Translations under genes and position numbers: made by a program
Shown here: piece by piece, positions 43,107 through 51,742 of the stretch
Layout: every line of letters begins with the position of its first letter
How positions within the stretch are numbered: position 1 is the first letter of the stretch
NCBI RefSeq assembly: GCF_024138675.1
Contig: NZ_CP090959.1
Coordinates: 3,708,001 to 3,772,000, forward strand
DNA length: 64,000 nt
Direction: 5' to 3'
Origin: Simiduia sp. 21SJ11W-1
GTDB lineage: Bacteria; Pseudomonadota; Gammaproteobacteria; Pseudomonadales; Cellvibrionaceae
The notes under the pieces: model-generated
What the model was told of the DNA's origin: nothing
Seen by the model: only the letters and a program-made list of their open reading frames with translations
Databases searched by the model: none

Positions 43107-43616
43107 GTGCACACAGCGGCCCGGCAATCGGGCTTTACCCTGCTGGAGGTGGTGGCGGTTCTGGTGATTGTGGGCATTTTAGCGGCGCTGGCCGTGCCCA
43201 AGTTTGCCGATTTCAGCGAGGCCGCGCGCAACAGTAAATTGCAAAATATAGGCGCAAGCTTTAAAGCAGGCGCCGATCAAGTGCATGCCTATTGGTTGGC
43301 CAAGGGCTCCCCCGGCCCGCAACTCAACATGATTAAGCTACCGCCCTCGCAGGCCGGTGGCGATTTGAGCGTGAACGCCTTTGGCTGGCCCGCCGACACC
43401 CGCGGCGTGAGCCGGACCCTGAACTCCACCAACGATTGCATAGACGTGTGGCGCGCGGTGCTGGCACCGGGTGCACCGAGCGTGTCTAACGGCACCAGTA
43501 CCGATTTCCGGGCCCAGTACCTCGGCGGCAATAGCTGCCGCTACATCTTCCAGCAGGCGCCCACCAAAAGCCTGGTTTTTAACTCCAACACCGGTGCGCT
43601 AGTGGTGAATCTTTAA
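43107..43616 (+). CDS. Orphan type IV pilin-like protein
   Basis: 169 residues from a GTG chosen to give a short prepilin leader (VHTAARQSG-FTLLEV). The cleavage motif G-FTLLE and the hydrophobic helix VVAVLVIVGILAALAVPKF are classic; Glu+5 is present. The C-terminal domain has a Cys pair (NDCIDVW…NSCRYIF) that probably forms a disulfide. No ATG lies in the divergent gap, so the start is uncertain, and upstream GTG codons are possible. No assembly genes are adjacent; it may be a minor or MSHA-like pilin. Confidence 0.75.
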   Translation: MHTAARQSGFTLLEVVAVLVIVGILAALAVPKFADFSEAARNSKLQNIGASFKAGADQVHAYWLAKGSPGPQLNMIKLPPSQAGGDLSVNAFGWPADTRGVSRTLNSTNDCIDVWRAVLAPGAPSVSNGTSTDFRAQYLGGNSCRYIFQQAPTKSLVFNSNTGALVVNL

Positions 43617-43640
43617 GGGCTTAAATGGTAAAGTAGCGCC

Positions 43641-44783
43641 ATGACCCACTCACTCATTCCCGAACGCCCCATCTGCATCAGCCCCTCGCTGGCCGCCACC
43701 TTGGGATTAGAAGAAGCCACGCTCTTGAGCCTGCTCAACGACGCCCTTAACTTCTACCCCACCCAGGCCAGCAACGGCTACCAATGGTGCCACCTGGACG
43801 GCGATCAGGTACGCAAGCTGATGCCCTTTTGGCGCGACCACGATATCGCCCGCATTGCCAAAAGCCTGCGCGATAAAGGCGTGTTGCTGATGTCTACGGC
43901 ACCCTTTCACGAAAGCCAGAGCCTGCGCTTTGCCATCAACGAGCGCAGCCAACCCACAGAGCGTTCACAGGCTGTGCCCTACCAGAGCCAAAGCCCGCTG
44001 ATGCGCAACAGCGCGCCCACACCCGGCGCGCACCCCATGGCGCCGAACTGGCAACCGGGCGAAGAGGTGTATGTGCAACTGGCGCAACACAATATTCCCC
44101 AGCAGTTCGCCCGCGCCCAGATTCCTGAATTTGTGACCTACTGGCGCGATCAGGGCCAGGCCGCCCACTCCTGGAATGCCAAGTTCATTCAGCAGGTGCT
44201 GCGCAAATGGCGCGAACAGGAAACCGAGTTCAGCCGCCGCGAACAGGAAATCCCCATGACCGGCGGCTGGCGCCCCTCGAGCGATGCCATGGATGTGTTA
44301 GTGCGCCATGCCGGCATCAACCAGTGCTTTGTGGAAGATGCCATCGCCGAATTTGTGCTTTACTGGCGCGAGCGGGGTGAGTCTTCACGTACCTGGAACA
44401 GCAAGTTTATCCAGCACGTACGCCGCCAGTGGGCACGCTACCAAACCACCTTGCAGTACGATACCGAACCGCGCCCGATGGCCGCCAACTGGACGCCCTC
44501 AACAGACGTGTATGAAGTCTTGGCGCTGGCCAACATCGACCTGCACTTTGCCAAGCAACAGCTGAAAGAATTTGTTATTTATTGGCGCGACACCCACCAG
44601 CTGCACAGCTCGTGGAACACCAAATTTTTGCAACACGTAAAATATCAGTGGGCCAAGCGCCTCAACGGTAGCCGCCCAGCGCAAGGTAACGCACATGCAA
44701 GACAGCAAAACACTGCTCAATCAGGCCGAACACGCGATCGCTCAGTCAGCGAACAGCTCACAGACAGAAGCTGGGCGCTCTGA
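43641..44783 (+). CDS. DnaT-like primosomal protein with three tandem DnaT domains
   Basis: 380 residues. N-terminal ~100 residues look like a winged-helix replication-initiation domain (ICISPSLAATLGLEEATLLSLL). Three copies of a ~60-residue DnaT DNA-binding domain follow at ~132-190, 205-264 and 279-337, each with a P-M-x(2)-x-W-x-P start, a (E)FVxYWR centre and an SWNxKF(I/L)Q end. The E. coli primosome protein DnaT carries one such domain; multivalent single-strand binding is the expected consequence. The C-terminal tail is low in complexity. It overlaps the next gene by 89 bases. Confidence 0.85.
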   Translation: MTHSLIPERPICISPSLAATLGLEEATLLSLLNDALNFYPTQASNGYQWCHLDGDQVRKLMPFWRDHDIARIAKSLRDKGVLLMSTAPFHESQSLRFAINERSQPTERSQAVPYQSQSPLMRNSAPTPGAHPMAPNWQPGEEVYVQLAQHNIPQQFARAQIPEFVTYWRDQGQAAHSWNAKFIQQVLRKWREQETEFSRREQEIPMTGGWRPSSDAMDVLVRHAGINQCFVEDAIAEFVLYWRERGESSRTWNSKFIQHVRRQWARYQTTLQYDTEPRPMAANWTPSTDVYEVLALANIDLHFAKQQLKEFVIYWRDTHQLHSSWNTKFLQHVKYQWAKRLNGSRPAQGNAHARQQNTAQSGRTRDRSVSEQLTDRSWAL

Positions 44784-45366
44784 CCAAACCAGCAAGCCCG
44801 GTGCCGCTCACATAGACGCCATCAACCAGGTGTTTGAGCTGTTTCGCCTGAACTACCACAACCAGTACTTTGCCGCCTTTCCCGATCTGGAATCGCTGAA
44901 CCTGGCCAAGCGCCTGTGGCTGGAATCGCTCGCCGGTTTTGAGCCAGAGGTGATCTTGCGCGGCGCCAAGCGCGTGATACAGCAATCGGACTACCTGCCC
45001 ACCGTGCACAAGATGCTGGTTGCCTGCGAGGGTGACAATCGCGCCCACGGGCTGCCCGATGTGCACGCAGCCTACGTTGAGGCCTGCAACGCCCCCTCGC
45101 CCAAAGCAGACCAACACTGGAGCCACCCGGCGGTGTATTTGGCGGGCAAGGCCAGCGACTGGTATTTTTTGGCGAACAACCCCGAGCGCACCGCCTTGCC
45201 GGTATTCACCGAGCACTACAAAAACTACTGCGATCAGGTGCGCAAAGGCCTGAAACTGGCCCTGCCCGAACGCAAGGCGCTACCTGAAACCATCGAGCGG
45301 CCGCTCAGCAAAGATGAAAATCTGGCGCGCCTTGATGCCCTGAAAAAGCAAATCGGCCTCGATTGA
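44695..45366 (+). CDS. Lambda replication protein P-like helicase loader
   Basis: 223 residues; AAGG lies before the ATG. The central block INQVFELFRLNYHNQYFAAFPD…LWLESLAGFEPEVILRGAKRVIQQSDYLPTVHKML is typical of the replication protein P family (PF06992, recalled). In lambda, P delivers the replicative helicase DnaB to the origin. Coupling to a DnaT-like protein, with no phage genes nearby, points to a chromosomal helicase-loading pair, perhaps for replication restart, acquired from a phage ancestor. Confidence 0.82.
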   Translation: MQDSKTLLNQAEHAIAQSANSSQTEAGRSDQTSKPGAAHIDAINQVFELFRLNYHNQYFAAFPDLESLNLAKRLWLESLAGFEPEVILRGAKRVIQQSDYLPTVHKMLVACEGDNRAHGLPDVHAAYVEACNAPSPKADQHWSHPAVYLAGKASDWYFLANNPERTALPVFTEHYKNYCDQVRKGLKLALPERKALPETIERPLSKDENLARLDALKKQIGLD

Positions 45367-45408
45367 GCTAAACACCTACAATTACCTTTTTACTTCCGGA
45401 GATTCACT

Positions 45409-46386
45409 ATGGGTCCACTGGGCAGTGGCAATTGGCTTGCCGCGTGTTTTTTGGCGTACTCCCTCACCGTTGTGGCAGTTACCGGCTGGTTGATTGGTCA
45501 CCCGCTGGAAGAGCGGCGCGAGTTCCTGCGCGAGCCCGGGCTTTCACTCACCGGCGAAGGCGACGAAGAGCGGTTGACCGCACAAACGGTGTTGGCCGCC
45601 ATGCAGCTGGACCCAGAGGCCACCCGCTTTAAAGATTACGCCGATCAATACCTGAGCCGCCTGAGCCTGGTGGCCAAAGACGGCTCAACCACTGCCGAAC
45701 TCACCAACAGCTACGACTACCAGACCCTGCCAGACTTCGATGCAATCAGCGATATCCCCACCCGCAAAAAGGCGTTTTTTGACTACCTGCGCCCGGCCAT
45801 CGAGCGCCAGAACCAGCTGATTCGCGAGCGCCGGCTGCTACTTAAGGGCATTGAAATTCGCCTGGCCCAGGGCCAAACCCTCACCGCTGCCCAGCAGCGC
45901 TACATGGCCTTGGTACGCGAGCGCTACCGGGTAGCGGAAGACGTAGACGACAGCGAGGCGGTAGCCACGCTCATGCGCCGCATGGATACCATCCCCACCT
46001 CCATGGTGCTGGCCCAGGCTGCCATCGAGTCGGCCTGGGGCCGCTCGCGCTTTGCCCGCGAGGCGAACAACCTGTTCGGCCAGTGGTGTTTCAGCCAGGG
46101 TTGTGGCGTGGTGCCCAACGACAGGCCCGAGGGCGAAACCTATGAAGTGGCAAAGTTTGCCAATGTGGAAGAAGCCATTGCCGCCTACTTTCAGAACATC
46201 AACGCCTTTCATCGCTACAGCAGCATTCGCGAAATCCGCGAGCGCGCCCGCGCCAATAACCAGCCGCTCAAAGGCTACGATATGGTGGCAGGCCTTGAGG
46301 CCTATTCCAGCCGCGGCCAGGCCTACATAGATGAATTGCGCAATTTGATTCGCTACAACAAGCTGGAAGACGCGCCCAGCAGTTAG
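45409..46386 (+). CDS. Bax-like glucosaminidase-domain protein
   Basis: 325 residues. One N-terminal membrane anchor (WLAACFLAYSLTVVAVTGWLIG), a charged helical region and a C-terminal glucosaminidase fold (~200-310) with SMVLAQAAIESAWGRSRFAREANNLFGQWC, including the catalytic Glu in AIESAWG, as in E. coli Bax and FlgJ-type N-acetylglucosaminidases. Likely a periplasm-facing peptidoglycan hydrolase. It is 42 bases after the P-like gene with its own CCGGAG site. The 3' flank is the 52-bp repeat array. Confidence 0.88.
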   Translation: MGPLGSGNWLAACFLAYSLTVVAVTGWLIGHPLEERREFLREPGLSLTGEGDEERLTAQTVLAAMQLDPEATRFKDYADQYLSRLSLVAKDGSTTAELTNSYDYQTLPDFDAISDIPTRKKAFFDYLRPAIERQNQLIRERRLLLKGIEIRLAQGQTLTAAQQRYMALVRERYRVAEDVDDSEAVATLMRRMDTIPTSMVLAQAAIESAWGRSRFAREANNLFGQWCFSQGCGVVPNDRPEGETYEVAKFANVEEAIAAYFQNINAFHRYSSIREIRERARANNQPLKGYDMVAGLEAYSSRGQAYIDELRNLIRYNKLEDAPSS

Positions 46387-46411
46387 GGCCTCGAACTGCC
46401 GGTAGATCTCA

Positions 46412-46710
46412 GGCGTCCTGCCCTTTGCAGCATTCGTACTTCCTGTACATCTCGCTGCTCTCGAGCGTCTTGCCCTTTGCAGCATTCGTACTTCTTGTAC
46501 ATCTCGCGGCTCTCGGGCGTCCTGCCCTTTGCAGCATTCGTACTTCCTGTACATCTCGCTGCTCTCGGGCGTCCTGCCCTTTGCAGCATTCGTACTTCCT
46601 GTACATCTCGCTGCTCTCGGGCGTCCTGCCCTTTGCAGCATTCGTACTTCCTGTACATCTCGCTGCTCTCGGGCGTCCTGCCCTTTGCAGCATTCGTACT
46701 TCCTGTACAT
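46412..46710. repeat. Tandem array of a 52-bp unit, about 5.8 copies
   Basis: The unit beginning CCCTTTGCAGCATTCGTACT starts at 46421, 46473, 46525, 46577, 46629 and 46681, period exactly 52; the last copy is truncated at 46710, directly abutting the terminator. The first copies carry scattered substitutions (for example 46464, 46470, 46495, 46508) while later ones are essentially identical, indicating recent expansion or conversion from the terminator side. 52 is not a multiple of three, and open frames in several registers reflect lack of stops, not coding. Each unit contains GTAC-TTCCT-GTAC. Confidence 0.95.
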
Positions 46711-46711
46711 C

Positions 46712-46741
46712 AAAAAAAACCCGGCTTTGGCCGGGTTTTTT
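46712..46741. terminator. Bidirectional rho-independent terminator
   Basis: A-run, CCCGGC (46720-46725), TTTG loop, GCCGGG (46730-46735), T-run. It is symmetric and serves the convergent Bax-like and cold-shock genes. Confidence 0.93.
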
Positions 46742-46758
46742 CAGAACTCACGCTAGGC

Positions 46759-46968
46759 TCAGCCGGGCGTTACATTCTCAGCCTGAGGACCTTTCTGGCC
46801 CTGAGTGATTTCGAAAGTCACAGATTGACCTTCTACCAGTGTCTTGCGGCCAGTACCGTTGATCGCACGGAAGTGTACAAACACGTCCGGACCAGATTCT
46901 TGCTGCAGAAAACCGTAACCTTTTTCGTCGTTAAACCACTTAACAACGCCATTGTGCAAATCAGACAT
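46759..46968 (-). CDS. CspA-family cold-shock protein
   Basis: 69 residues, complete cold-shock domain: [27 protein letters not shown] with RNP1 (KGYGFL) and RNP2 (VFVHF). RNA/ssDNA chaperone. The upstream 46969-47135 region would carry a long structured leader typical of csp genes; AGGT lies before the start. It converges with the Bax-like gene across the shared terminator. Confidence 0.96.
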   Translation of the reverse strand: MSDLHNGVVKWFNDEKGYGFLQQESGPDVFVHFRAINGTGRKTLVEGQSVTFEITQGQKGPQAENVTPG

Positions 46969-47135
46969 TTAAGACCTCGTCTTACTAATAAACTTTGCCA
47001 GTTCCCTTGGCGATTTCCAAACTTATCCATCCAGCAGCGCAGAGCAAGGCAAAATGTCTTTCGGCTGAGCGGCAAAACGGTAAAGCACACACATTCTAGG
47101 TGGGTCTTGACGGGAGTACAAGCACGCTGTGCCCC

Positions 47136-48254
47136 CTAGGGCTCCGCGGGCCAGGCGCCGTTTGACAGGGGGCGCAAGAAGGCATGGGAATACCAGAAGT
47201 AGCGCCCGCGCTCACCGCTGGGCGCGGTGCAGTTGTAGCGGCTACGCCCGGCGGGCAGGGGCGTCTTGGCCTGAAACACCCGGGTGCCGGCCTTGGTGGT
47301 GCGGCTGTCGCTCACCCCCTGGCCACTCACATAGCAGTTCACCTGGCGGGCCTGGGCCTCGGTATCAAAACCCAGCAGCAACTGCGGGCGGCTTACCGCC
47401 TGCGGCAATACGCCATCTGCCAGTGGCTCGCCTTGCTCATCGAGCAGCGCAAGCTGGTTAACCGGCAGTGGCAGCGCCTTGAGCTTCTGGCTGAAGTCTT
47501 GTGTTTTTACATAGCGCCCGCCAAAGGGGAAGCGCGGCAGCACCGGTAAATCGCGCCGGGCAGCGGCGCCCGATTGCTGGCCAAAGGCAATCCAGCCGAG
47601 CCCGTTTATCGCCGCCACCAACGCCGCATCAAACTCGCCATAGGGAAACGCCAGCACCGGCCAGCTGCGCCCGAGTTCCGCCTTCAACCGCGCATCGGCT
47701 GTGCGCAGATCGTCCAGCACCTGGGCATGCCATTGTTCGGGCGCAACCTCCTTTGGGCGGCGCACCAGATGCCCGTGGGTATGGCTGTGGTTGGCGATGG
47801 CCACCCCGGCTTCATTCAAGGTGCGCAGCTGATCCCAACTCATCACATGGCGCTGGCTTTGATCTACCGCTTCGGTACTGGCAAACACCACATAGGGCCA
47901 GCCGTAGTTTTGCAAAATCGGGTGGGCGTCGGTAAGCACCGAAGTGTAGGCATCGTCGAAGGTAATCAGTGCGGTGCGATCGGGGAAGGGTTCACCACTG
48001 TCAATGATAGCCAGCAACTCGGGCAGGCCAATCACCTTAAAACCGCTGGCTTTCAAATGGGCCATGTGTTCGGCAAAGTTGGCCGGCGAAATACTGGTAG
48101 AGGCCGGGGTAGATTCGCTCACATGGTGATACTGCAACACCACCAGCGCCTGGGCACGCGCCGCCCAGCCAAGGCAAAACGCCAAACACAGCGCGATCAA
48201 GGGTGAACGGCAAAGGGCCTGCAGGCGTGCTTTGGCAGGGTGGGCCTGAATCAT
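47136..48254 (-). CDS. Exported polysaccharide deacetylase (NodB-domain, PgaB-like)
   Basis: 372 residues from the ATG with AAGGAG upstream; longer N-termini are unsupported. Signal peptide (…LAFCLGWAARAQA). NodB homology domain with the metal/catalytic motif TFDDAY, the zinc-ligand motif NHSHTH and FPYGEFD. The opening LVVLQYHHVSESTPASTSISPANF is that of PgaB-type deacetylases. A C-terminal ~110-residue beta domain follows. Expected to de-N-acetylate a beta-1,6-GlcNAc polymer, chitooligosaccharide or peptidoglycan; no pga genes are adjacent. Confidence 0.87.
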   Translation of the reverse strand: MIQAHPAKARLQALCRSPLIALCLAFCLGWAARAQALVVLQYHHVSESTPASTSISPANFAEHMAHLKASGFKVIGLPELLAIIDSGEPFPDRTALITFDDAYTSVLTDAHPILQNYGWPYVVFASTEAVDQSQRHVMSWDQLRTLNEAGVAIANHSHTHGHLVRRPKEVAPEQWHAQVLDDLRTADARLKAELGRSWPVLAFPYGEFDAALVAAINGLGWIAFGQQSGAAARRDLPVLPRFPFGGRYVKTQDFSQKLKALPLPVNQLALLDEQGEPLADGVLPQAVSRPQLLLGFDTEAQARQVNCYVSGQGVSDSRTTKAGTRVFQAKTPLPAGRSRYNCTAPSGERGRYFWYSHAFLRPLSNGAWPAEP

Positions 48255-48350
48255 GGGTGCTCCTTGAATGACTTGCGGGCTTTGCACGCTGGGTAGCCTG
48301 TGCACTTTAGCCCTATAATTGAGCCACATTCTGCCGCCAGGGTACTGCTT

Positions 48351-50135
48351 GTGTCCAATGTTGCGCACCCCGCTAACAGCCTATCCAATGCCACGCTCAC
48401 CCCGAGCGCCAAGCGCGTGGCCAAAACCATTCTAAACGGTTTTGATGCCTACTTTGCCGACTTCCAGAATATGACGCTCGGCGCCAAGGCCCGCTTTGAA
48501 ACCGCCAATTGGGCAGCGGTACAAAACACGCACATTGCGCGCATTGAACTCTATAAACAAAAGGTGCTGCAGGTGTGCCAATTGGTGCAGGGCGTCACCA
48601 GCAAAAATGTGATGGATCTTGCCCTTTGGGCGCAGGCCAGGGCGGCCTACGCACTGTTGGTTACCGATCATCGCAACTATGAAATTGCCGAAACCTTTTT
48701 TAATTCTGTGTACTGTAATTTGTTTGAGCACCAGCAAATTCACGATCGCTACTTATTTGTAAAGCCCTCCAAAAAACCCGATTTCAAGCAATTGCGCGAG
48801 TACGCCATTTACTTCAGCTACAGCGCCGAGTTCGGGCTGGAAAATCTGGTGCACAAAATTTTCGACGATTTTGAATTCTCGGTGCCCTGGGAGGATCGCG
48901 CGCGCGATATACAGCGCCTGGTGGCGGCACTTAACGACGCCCTGCAACCCTTGAACGATTTGCCCTTGAGCGAGCTTAGGGTAGATGTGCTGGAATCAAT
49001 TTTTTATCGCAACAAAGGTGCCTACCTGGTGGCGCGGGCCGTGTTGGGCGATCGCATTACACCTATTCTGATTCCCTTTCAAAACAACGAGCGCGGCGGC
49101 ATCTATGCCGATACCGTGCTGCTTGAGCGCGACGATGCCAGCCGGGTGTTCAGCTTCACCCGCTCGTATTTCATGGTGGATGCACCTATTCCTTCGCGCT
49201 TTGTAAAGTTTTTAAGCTCGATCATGCCGCGCAAGGATGTATCTGAGCTTTATAACGCCATCGGTTTTAACAAGCACGGTAAAACAGAGTTCTACCGCCA
49301 CGTCATTGACCACATGAAACACAGCGACGATAAATTTGTTATCGCGCCGGGCATTAAAGGCATGGTGATGAGTGTATTCACGCTGCCATCCTATGACGTG
49401 GTTTTTAAAATAATTAAAGATCGCTTCGACCCGCCCAAAAAAGTGACCGAGGCCATCGTTAAAGAAAAGTACAAACTGGTATCGCGCTCAGATCGCGCCG
49501 GGCGCATGGCCGACACCCAGGAGTACCGCAATTTCATTTTCTACCGCAACCGATTCAGCCAACAACTGCTGGACGAGCTGCAACGCGTGGCGCCCTCAAA
49601 GCTCATCATCACCGGCAAGCTCGTGATCATTAAGCACCTCTATACCGAGCGGCGCATGGTGCCACTGAACATCTACCTGGATACCGCAACCCAGGCGCAA
49701 ATTGACGATGTTATGGACGAATACGGCAACGCCATTAAACAGCTGGCGTGCGCCAATATTTTTACAGGTGATATGCTGCTGAAAAACTTTGGCGTAACCC
49801 GCCATGGGCGCGTGGTGTTTTACGATTATGATGAAATTTGTTTAATCACCGAGTGTGTGTTTCGCAAAATTCCAGAGCCGCGCAATGAAATAGACGAGAT
49901 GTCTGACAGACCCTGGTACACAGTGGGGGAATTCGATATTTTTCCGGAGGAGTTTCGGCTGTTTTTCAGTGGTAACCCCAGCGCTCGCCAGGCATTTGAG
50001 CAGCGCCATGCCGATTTGTACGACTACCGTTTCTGGCAAGCCATTCAGGATGAATTAAATGCCGGTAAAATTAACGACACCTTTCCCTACCGCCGCCATC
50101 AGCGCTTCCCGCGGCCGGAAACCGGTGACCAATAG
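48351..50135 (+). CDS. aceK: Isocitrate dehydrogenase kinase/phosphatase
   Basis: 594 residues from the GTG with AGGGT upstream. A TATAAT at 48314-48319 makes this start more plausible than a GTG 17 codons earlier, which lies before it. AceK phosphorylates and dephosphorylates isocitrate dehydrogenase to divide carbon between the TCA cycle and the glyoxylate shunt. Diagnostic blocks: YCNLFEHQQIHDRYLFVKPSKKP, the ATP-binding region MSVFTLPSYDVVFKIIKDRF and LVIIKHLYTERRMVPLNIYL, DMLLKNFGVTRHGRVVFYDYDE. aceBA are not adjacent. Confidence 0.96.
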   Translation: MSNVAHPANSLSNATLTPSAKRVAKTILNGFDAYFADFQNMTLGAKARFETANWAAVQNTHIARIELYKQKVLQVCQLVQGVTSKNVMDLALWAQARAAYALLVTDHRNYEIAETFFNSVYCNLFEHQQIHDRYLFVKPSKKPDFKQLREYAIYFSYSAEFGLENLVHKIFDDFEFSVPWEDRARDIQRLVAALNDALQPLNDLPLSELRVDVLESIFYRNKGAYLVARAVLGDRITPILIPFQNNERGGIYADTVLLERDDASRVFSFTRSYFMVDAPIPSRFVKFLSSIMPRKDVSELYNAIGFNKHGKTEFYRHVIDHMKHSDDKFVIAPGIKGMVMSVFTLPSYDVVFKIIKDRFDPPKKVTEAIVKEKYKLVSRSDRAGRMADTQEYRNFIFYRNRFSQQLLDELQRVAPSKLIITGKLVIIKHLYTERRMVPLNIYLDTATQAQIDDVMDEYGNAIKQLACANIFTGDMLLKNFGVTRHGRVVFYDYDEICLITECVFRKIPEPRNEIDEMSDRPWYTVGEFDIFPEEFRLFFSGNPSARQAFEQRHADLYDYRFWQAIQDELNAGKINDTFPYRRHQRFPRPETGDQ

Positions 50136-50137
50136 CA

Positions 50138-50401
50138 TTAGCTGTTGAACTTCAACCCGATGCCGCCTGGCTCTAAGCGCACTATCACCATGTCTACCAC
50201 CGGTGCATCCACCAGCATGCCCTGCACCTGGCCACGCACTTCGGTACCCACTGGCGGCAAGCCCTCGGGGTTGGCAACAATAAAAATACCGCCATCGGAA
50301 ATATCGCGGGTTTCGGCCACCACATCGCCGCAGCTATCGTGCGTAATCAGCACGCGACACCGCACAGGGATGCGGGGGTATCGGCGGTTGTCTGTGCTCA
50401 T
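50138..50401 (-). CDS. Single-domain PilZ protein (c-di-GMP receptor)
   Basis: 87 residues from the ATG with GGAG seven bases upstream. The two c-di-GMP binding motifs are present: an N-terminal RRYPRIPVR (RxxxR type) and DISDGGIF ((D/N)xSxxG). It is therefore predicted to bind c-di-GMP. It follows the 50435-51610 gene in the same direction by 33 bases, and converges with aceK. Confidence 0.92.
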   Translation of the reverse strand: MSTDNRRYPRIPVRCRVLITHDSCGDVVAETRDISDGGIFIVANPEGLPPVGTEVRGQVQGMLVDAPVVDMVIVRLEPGGIGLKFNS

Positions 50402-50434
50402 AATCAAGCTCCATTCCAGCCGCCGGATGGGCGG

Positions 50435-51610
50435 TCAGGGTTCCAGCAGTATGCGATCCAGCCTACTGCGATAGTAAGTAATGGAGAAGCGGTTGGTACC
50501 GTCTTTCACTACCTCCAATACCAGTTCCGATTCACCCACGCTGATGAGTTCACCGCGGACTTCCTTGCTGCCGGTAACCACTGTGACGGTAGCGCCTATG
50601 TGCTCGCGCGCTTCATCAAAGCTTAACTCAACCGGCCCGCGCTCCGCGCTCTCGGGTTTGCGTTGCACTTGCAGTTGCGGCACCGGGCGCTGTTTGGGCG
50701 TCACTTTGTTAAATATAGGCGAAACTGGCGTGCCCGCTAGTTCAAGCTCTAAGCGGTCTACTACCATCTCACCCAGGGTGGCCGGGTCTGGCATGTCTTC
50801 AAACTCCAAACCCAGCACCCAGCGCGCGCTCACGCGGGTGGGTTCTGTCAGGTAGGTTTGGTAGGCCGCGCGCGCCTGCTCGGTAAGGCTCAGGCCCTGG
50901 TAGTTGAGCCGCTCTTCCATAGCGTTGATGTGGCGGCTTACCACGTCTTCGGGTGCAAGGCTGTGGTGCTCTGCGCAGAAGTTGCGCCAGGCGGCCACAC
51001 CGCGGATGTCGTTGTAACTCAGGCGCACCATATCGAGAGAGCCTGCACGGCGGAAGTTAGCGGAAACATTACCAAGCCGCACCCGCCCATTCATGGTGTA
51101 GGCGCCGGGCAACTCTACATTCATGTCTACGCTGAGTTCGCGGCTGGCGGGCTGGTAGTCGTAACTGAGGGTTATGTTGCTGTCTTGGTTTAAGCCCAGC
51201 ATCCAGTCTGAGGGTTGACGGGCCGGGTCCATGCAGTCTACTTCGCGCTCCAGGGTTTCCACCAGATTGCCAAGGCTCGCTGTCACACCGGTTATGCGCA
51301 CGCTCATACGCTCGGGCAGGCCGCCGCCCAAGCGGCGCTGTATCAGCTCGGGCAGTGATTGCATATCCACTTCAATTTGCTGGATAAACGCGCTGAAGCC
51401 TTCGTCGTTGGGGCTCCGCAGGCTGATGCGTTTTACCACTACCTTGCCATCAAAGCCCACATCCAGGCGGTCGTAATCTGCATACACCACCGACTGTGCA
51501 TCGCTGATGGCGGCATCCACGCTGTTGCGCAACTCCCACTGGAGCAACCAGCGGCCACCTATCAGTAGCGCAACCACAACCAGCAGTAACTTAAACAGTG
51601 TTTTTCCCAT
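50435..51610 (-). CDS. Uncharacterised membrane-anchored or exported protein
   Basis: 391 residues. An N-terminal anchor or uncleaved signal (LFKLLLVVVALLIGGRWLLQW) is followed by a beta-rich extracytoplasmic region (YDRLDVGFDGKVVVKRISLRSP), reminiscent of AsmA-like periplasmic proteins, and a C-terminal ~70-residue domain (FDEAREHIGATVTVVTGSKEVRGELISVGESELVLEVV) that looks like a small SH3/LSM-like barrel. I do not recognise the family. Pairing with PilZ suggests an envelope role under c-di-GMP control. Confidence 0.6.
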   Translation of the reverse strand: MGKTLFKLLLVVVALLIGGRWLLQWELRNSVDAAISDAQSVVYADYDRLDVGFDGKVVVKRISLRSPNDEGFSAFIQQIEVDMQSLPELIQRRLGGGLPERMSVRITGVTASLGNLVETLEREVDCMDPARQPSDWMLGLNQDSNITLSYDYQPASRELSVDMNVELPGAYTMNGRVRLGNVSANFRRAGSLDMVRLSYNDIRGVAAWRNFCAEHHSLAPEDVVSRHINAMEERLNYQGLSLTEQARAAYQTYLTEPTRVSARWVLGLEFEDMPDPATLGEMVVDRLELELAGTPVSPIFNKVTPKQRPVPQLQVQRKPESAERGPVELSFDEAREHIGATVTVVTGSKEVRGELISVGESELVLEVVKDGTNRFSITYYRSRLDRILLEP

Positions 51611-51742
51611 GTGGAACCCCTTCGCATCCTTGTGGGCCGGGCGATTGCCCGGCTACCCATGAATTGGCACAGTCTACCTTATTCGCACGCTGGCCCTGCG
51701 CTGGCCAGTTAACACTCTTTAGCTTTGGGCGTTGAGGCTGCG

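Noticed and set aside
46412-46710. CRISPR array
   Set aside because: The 52-bp units are contiguous and near identical with no variable spacers; no cas genes are present.
45838-46713. 291-codon minus-strand open frame through the tandem array and Bax-like gene
   Set aside because: It is antisense to a well-supported gene and its repetitive half follows from a stop-free 52-bp repeat; several other frames across the array are also open. No ribosome-binding site or domain.
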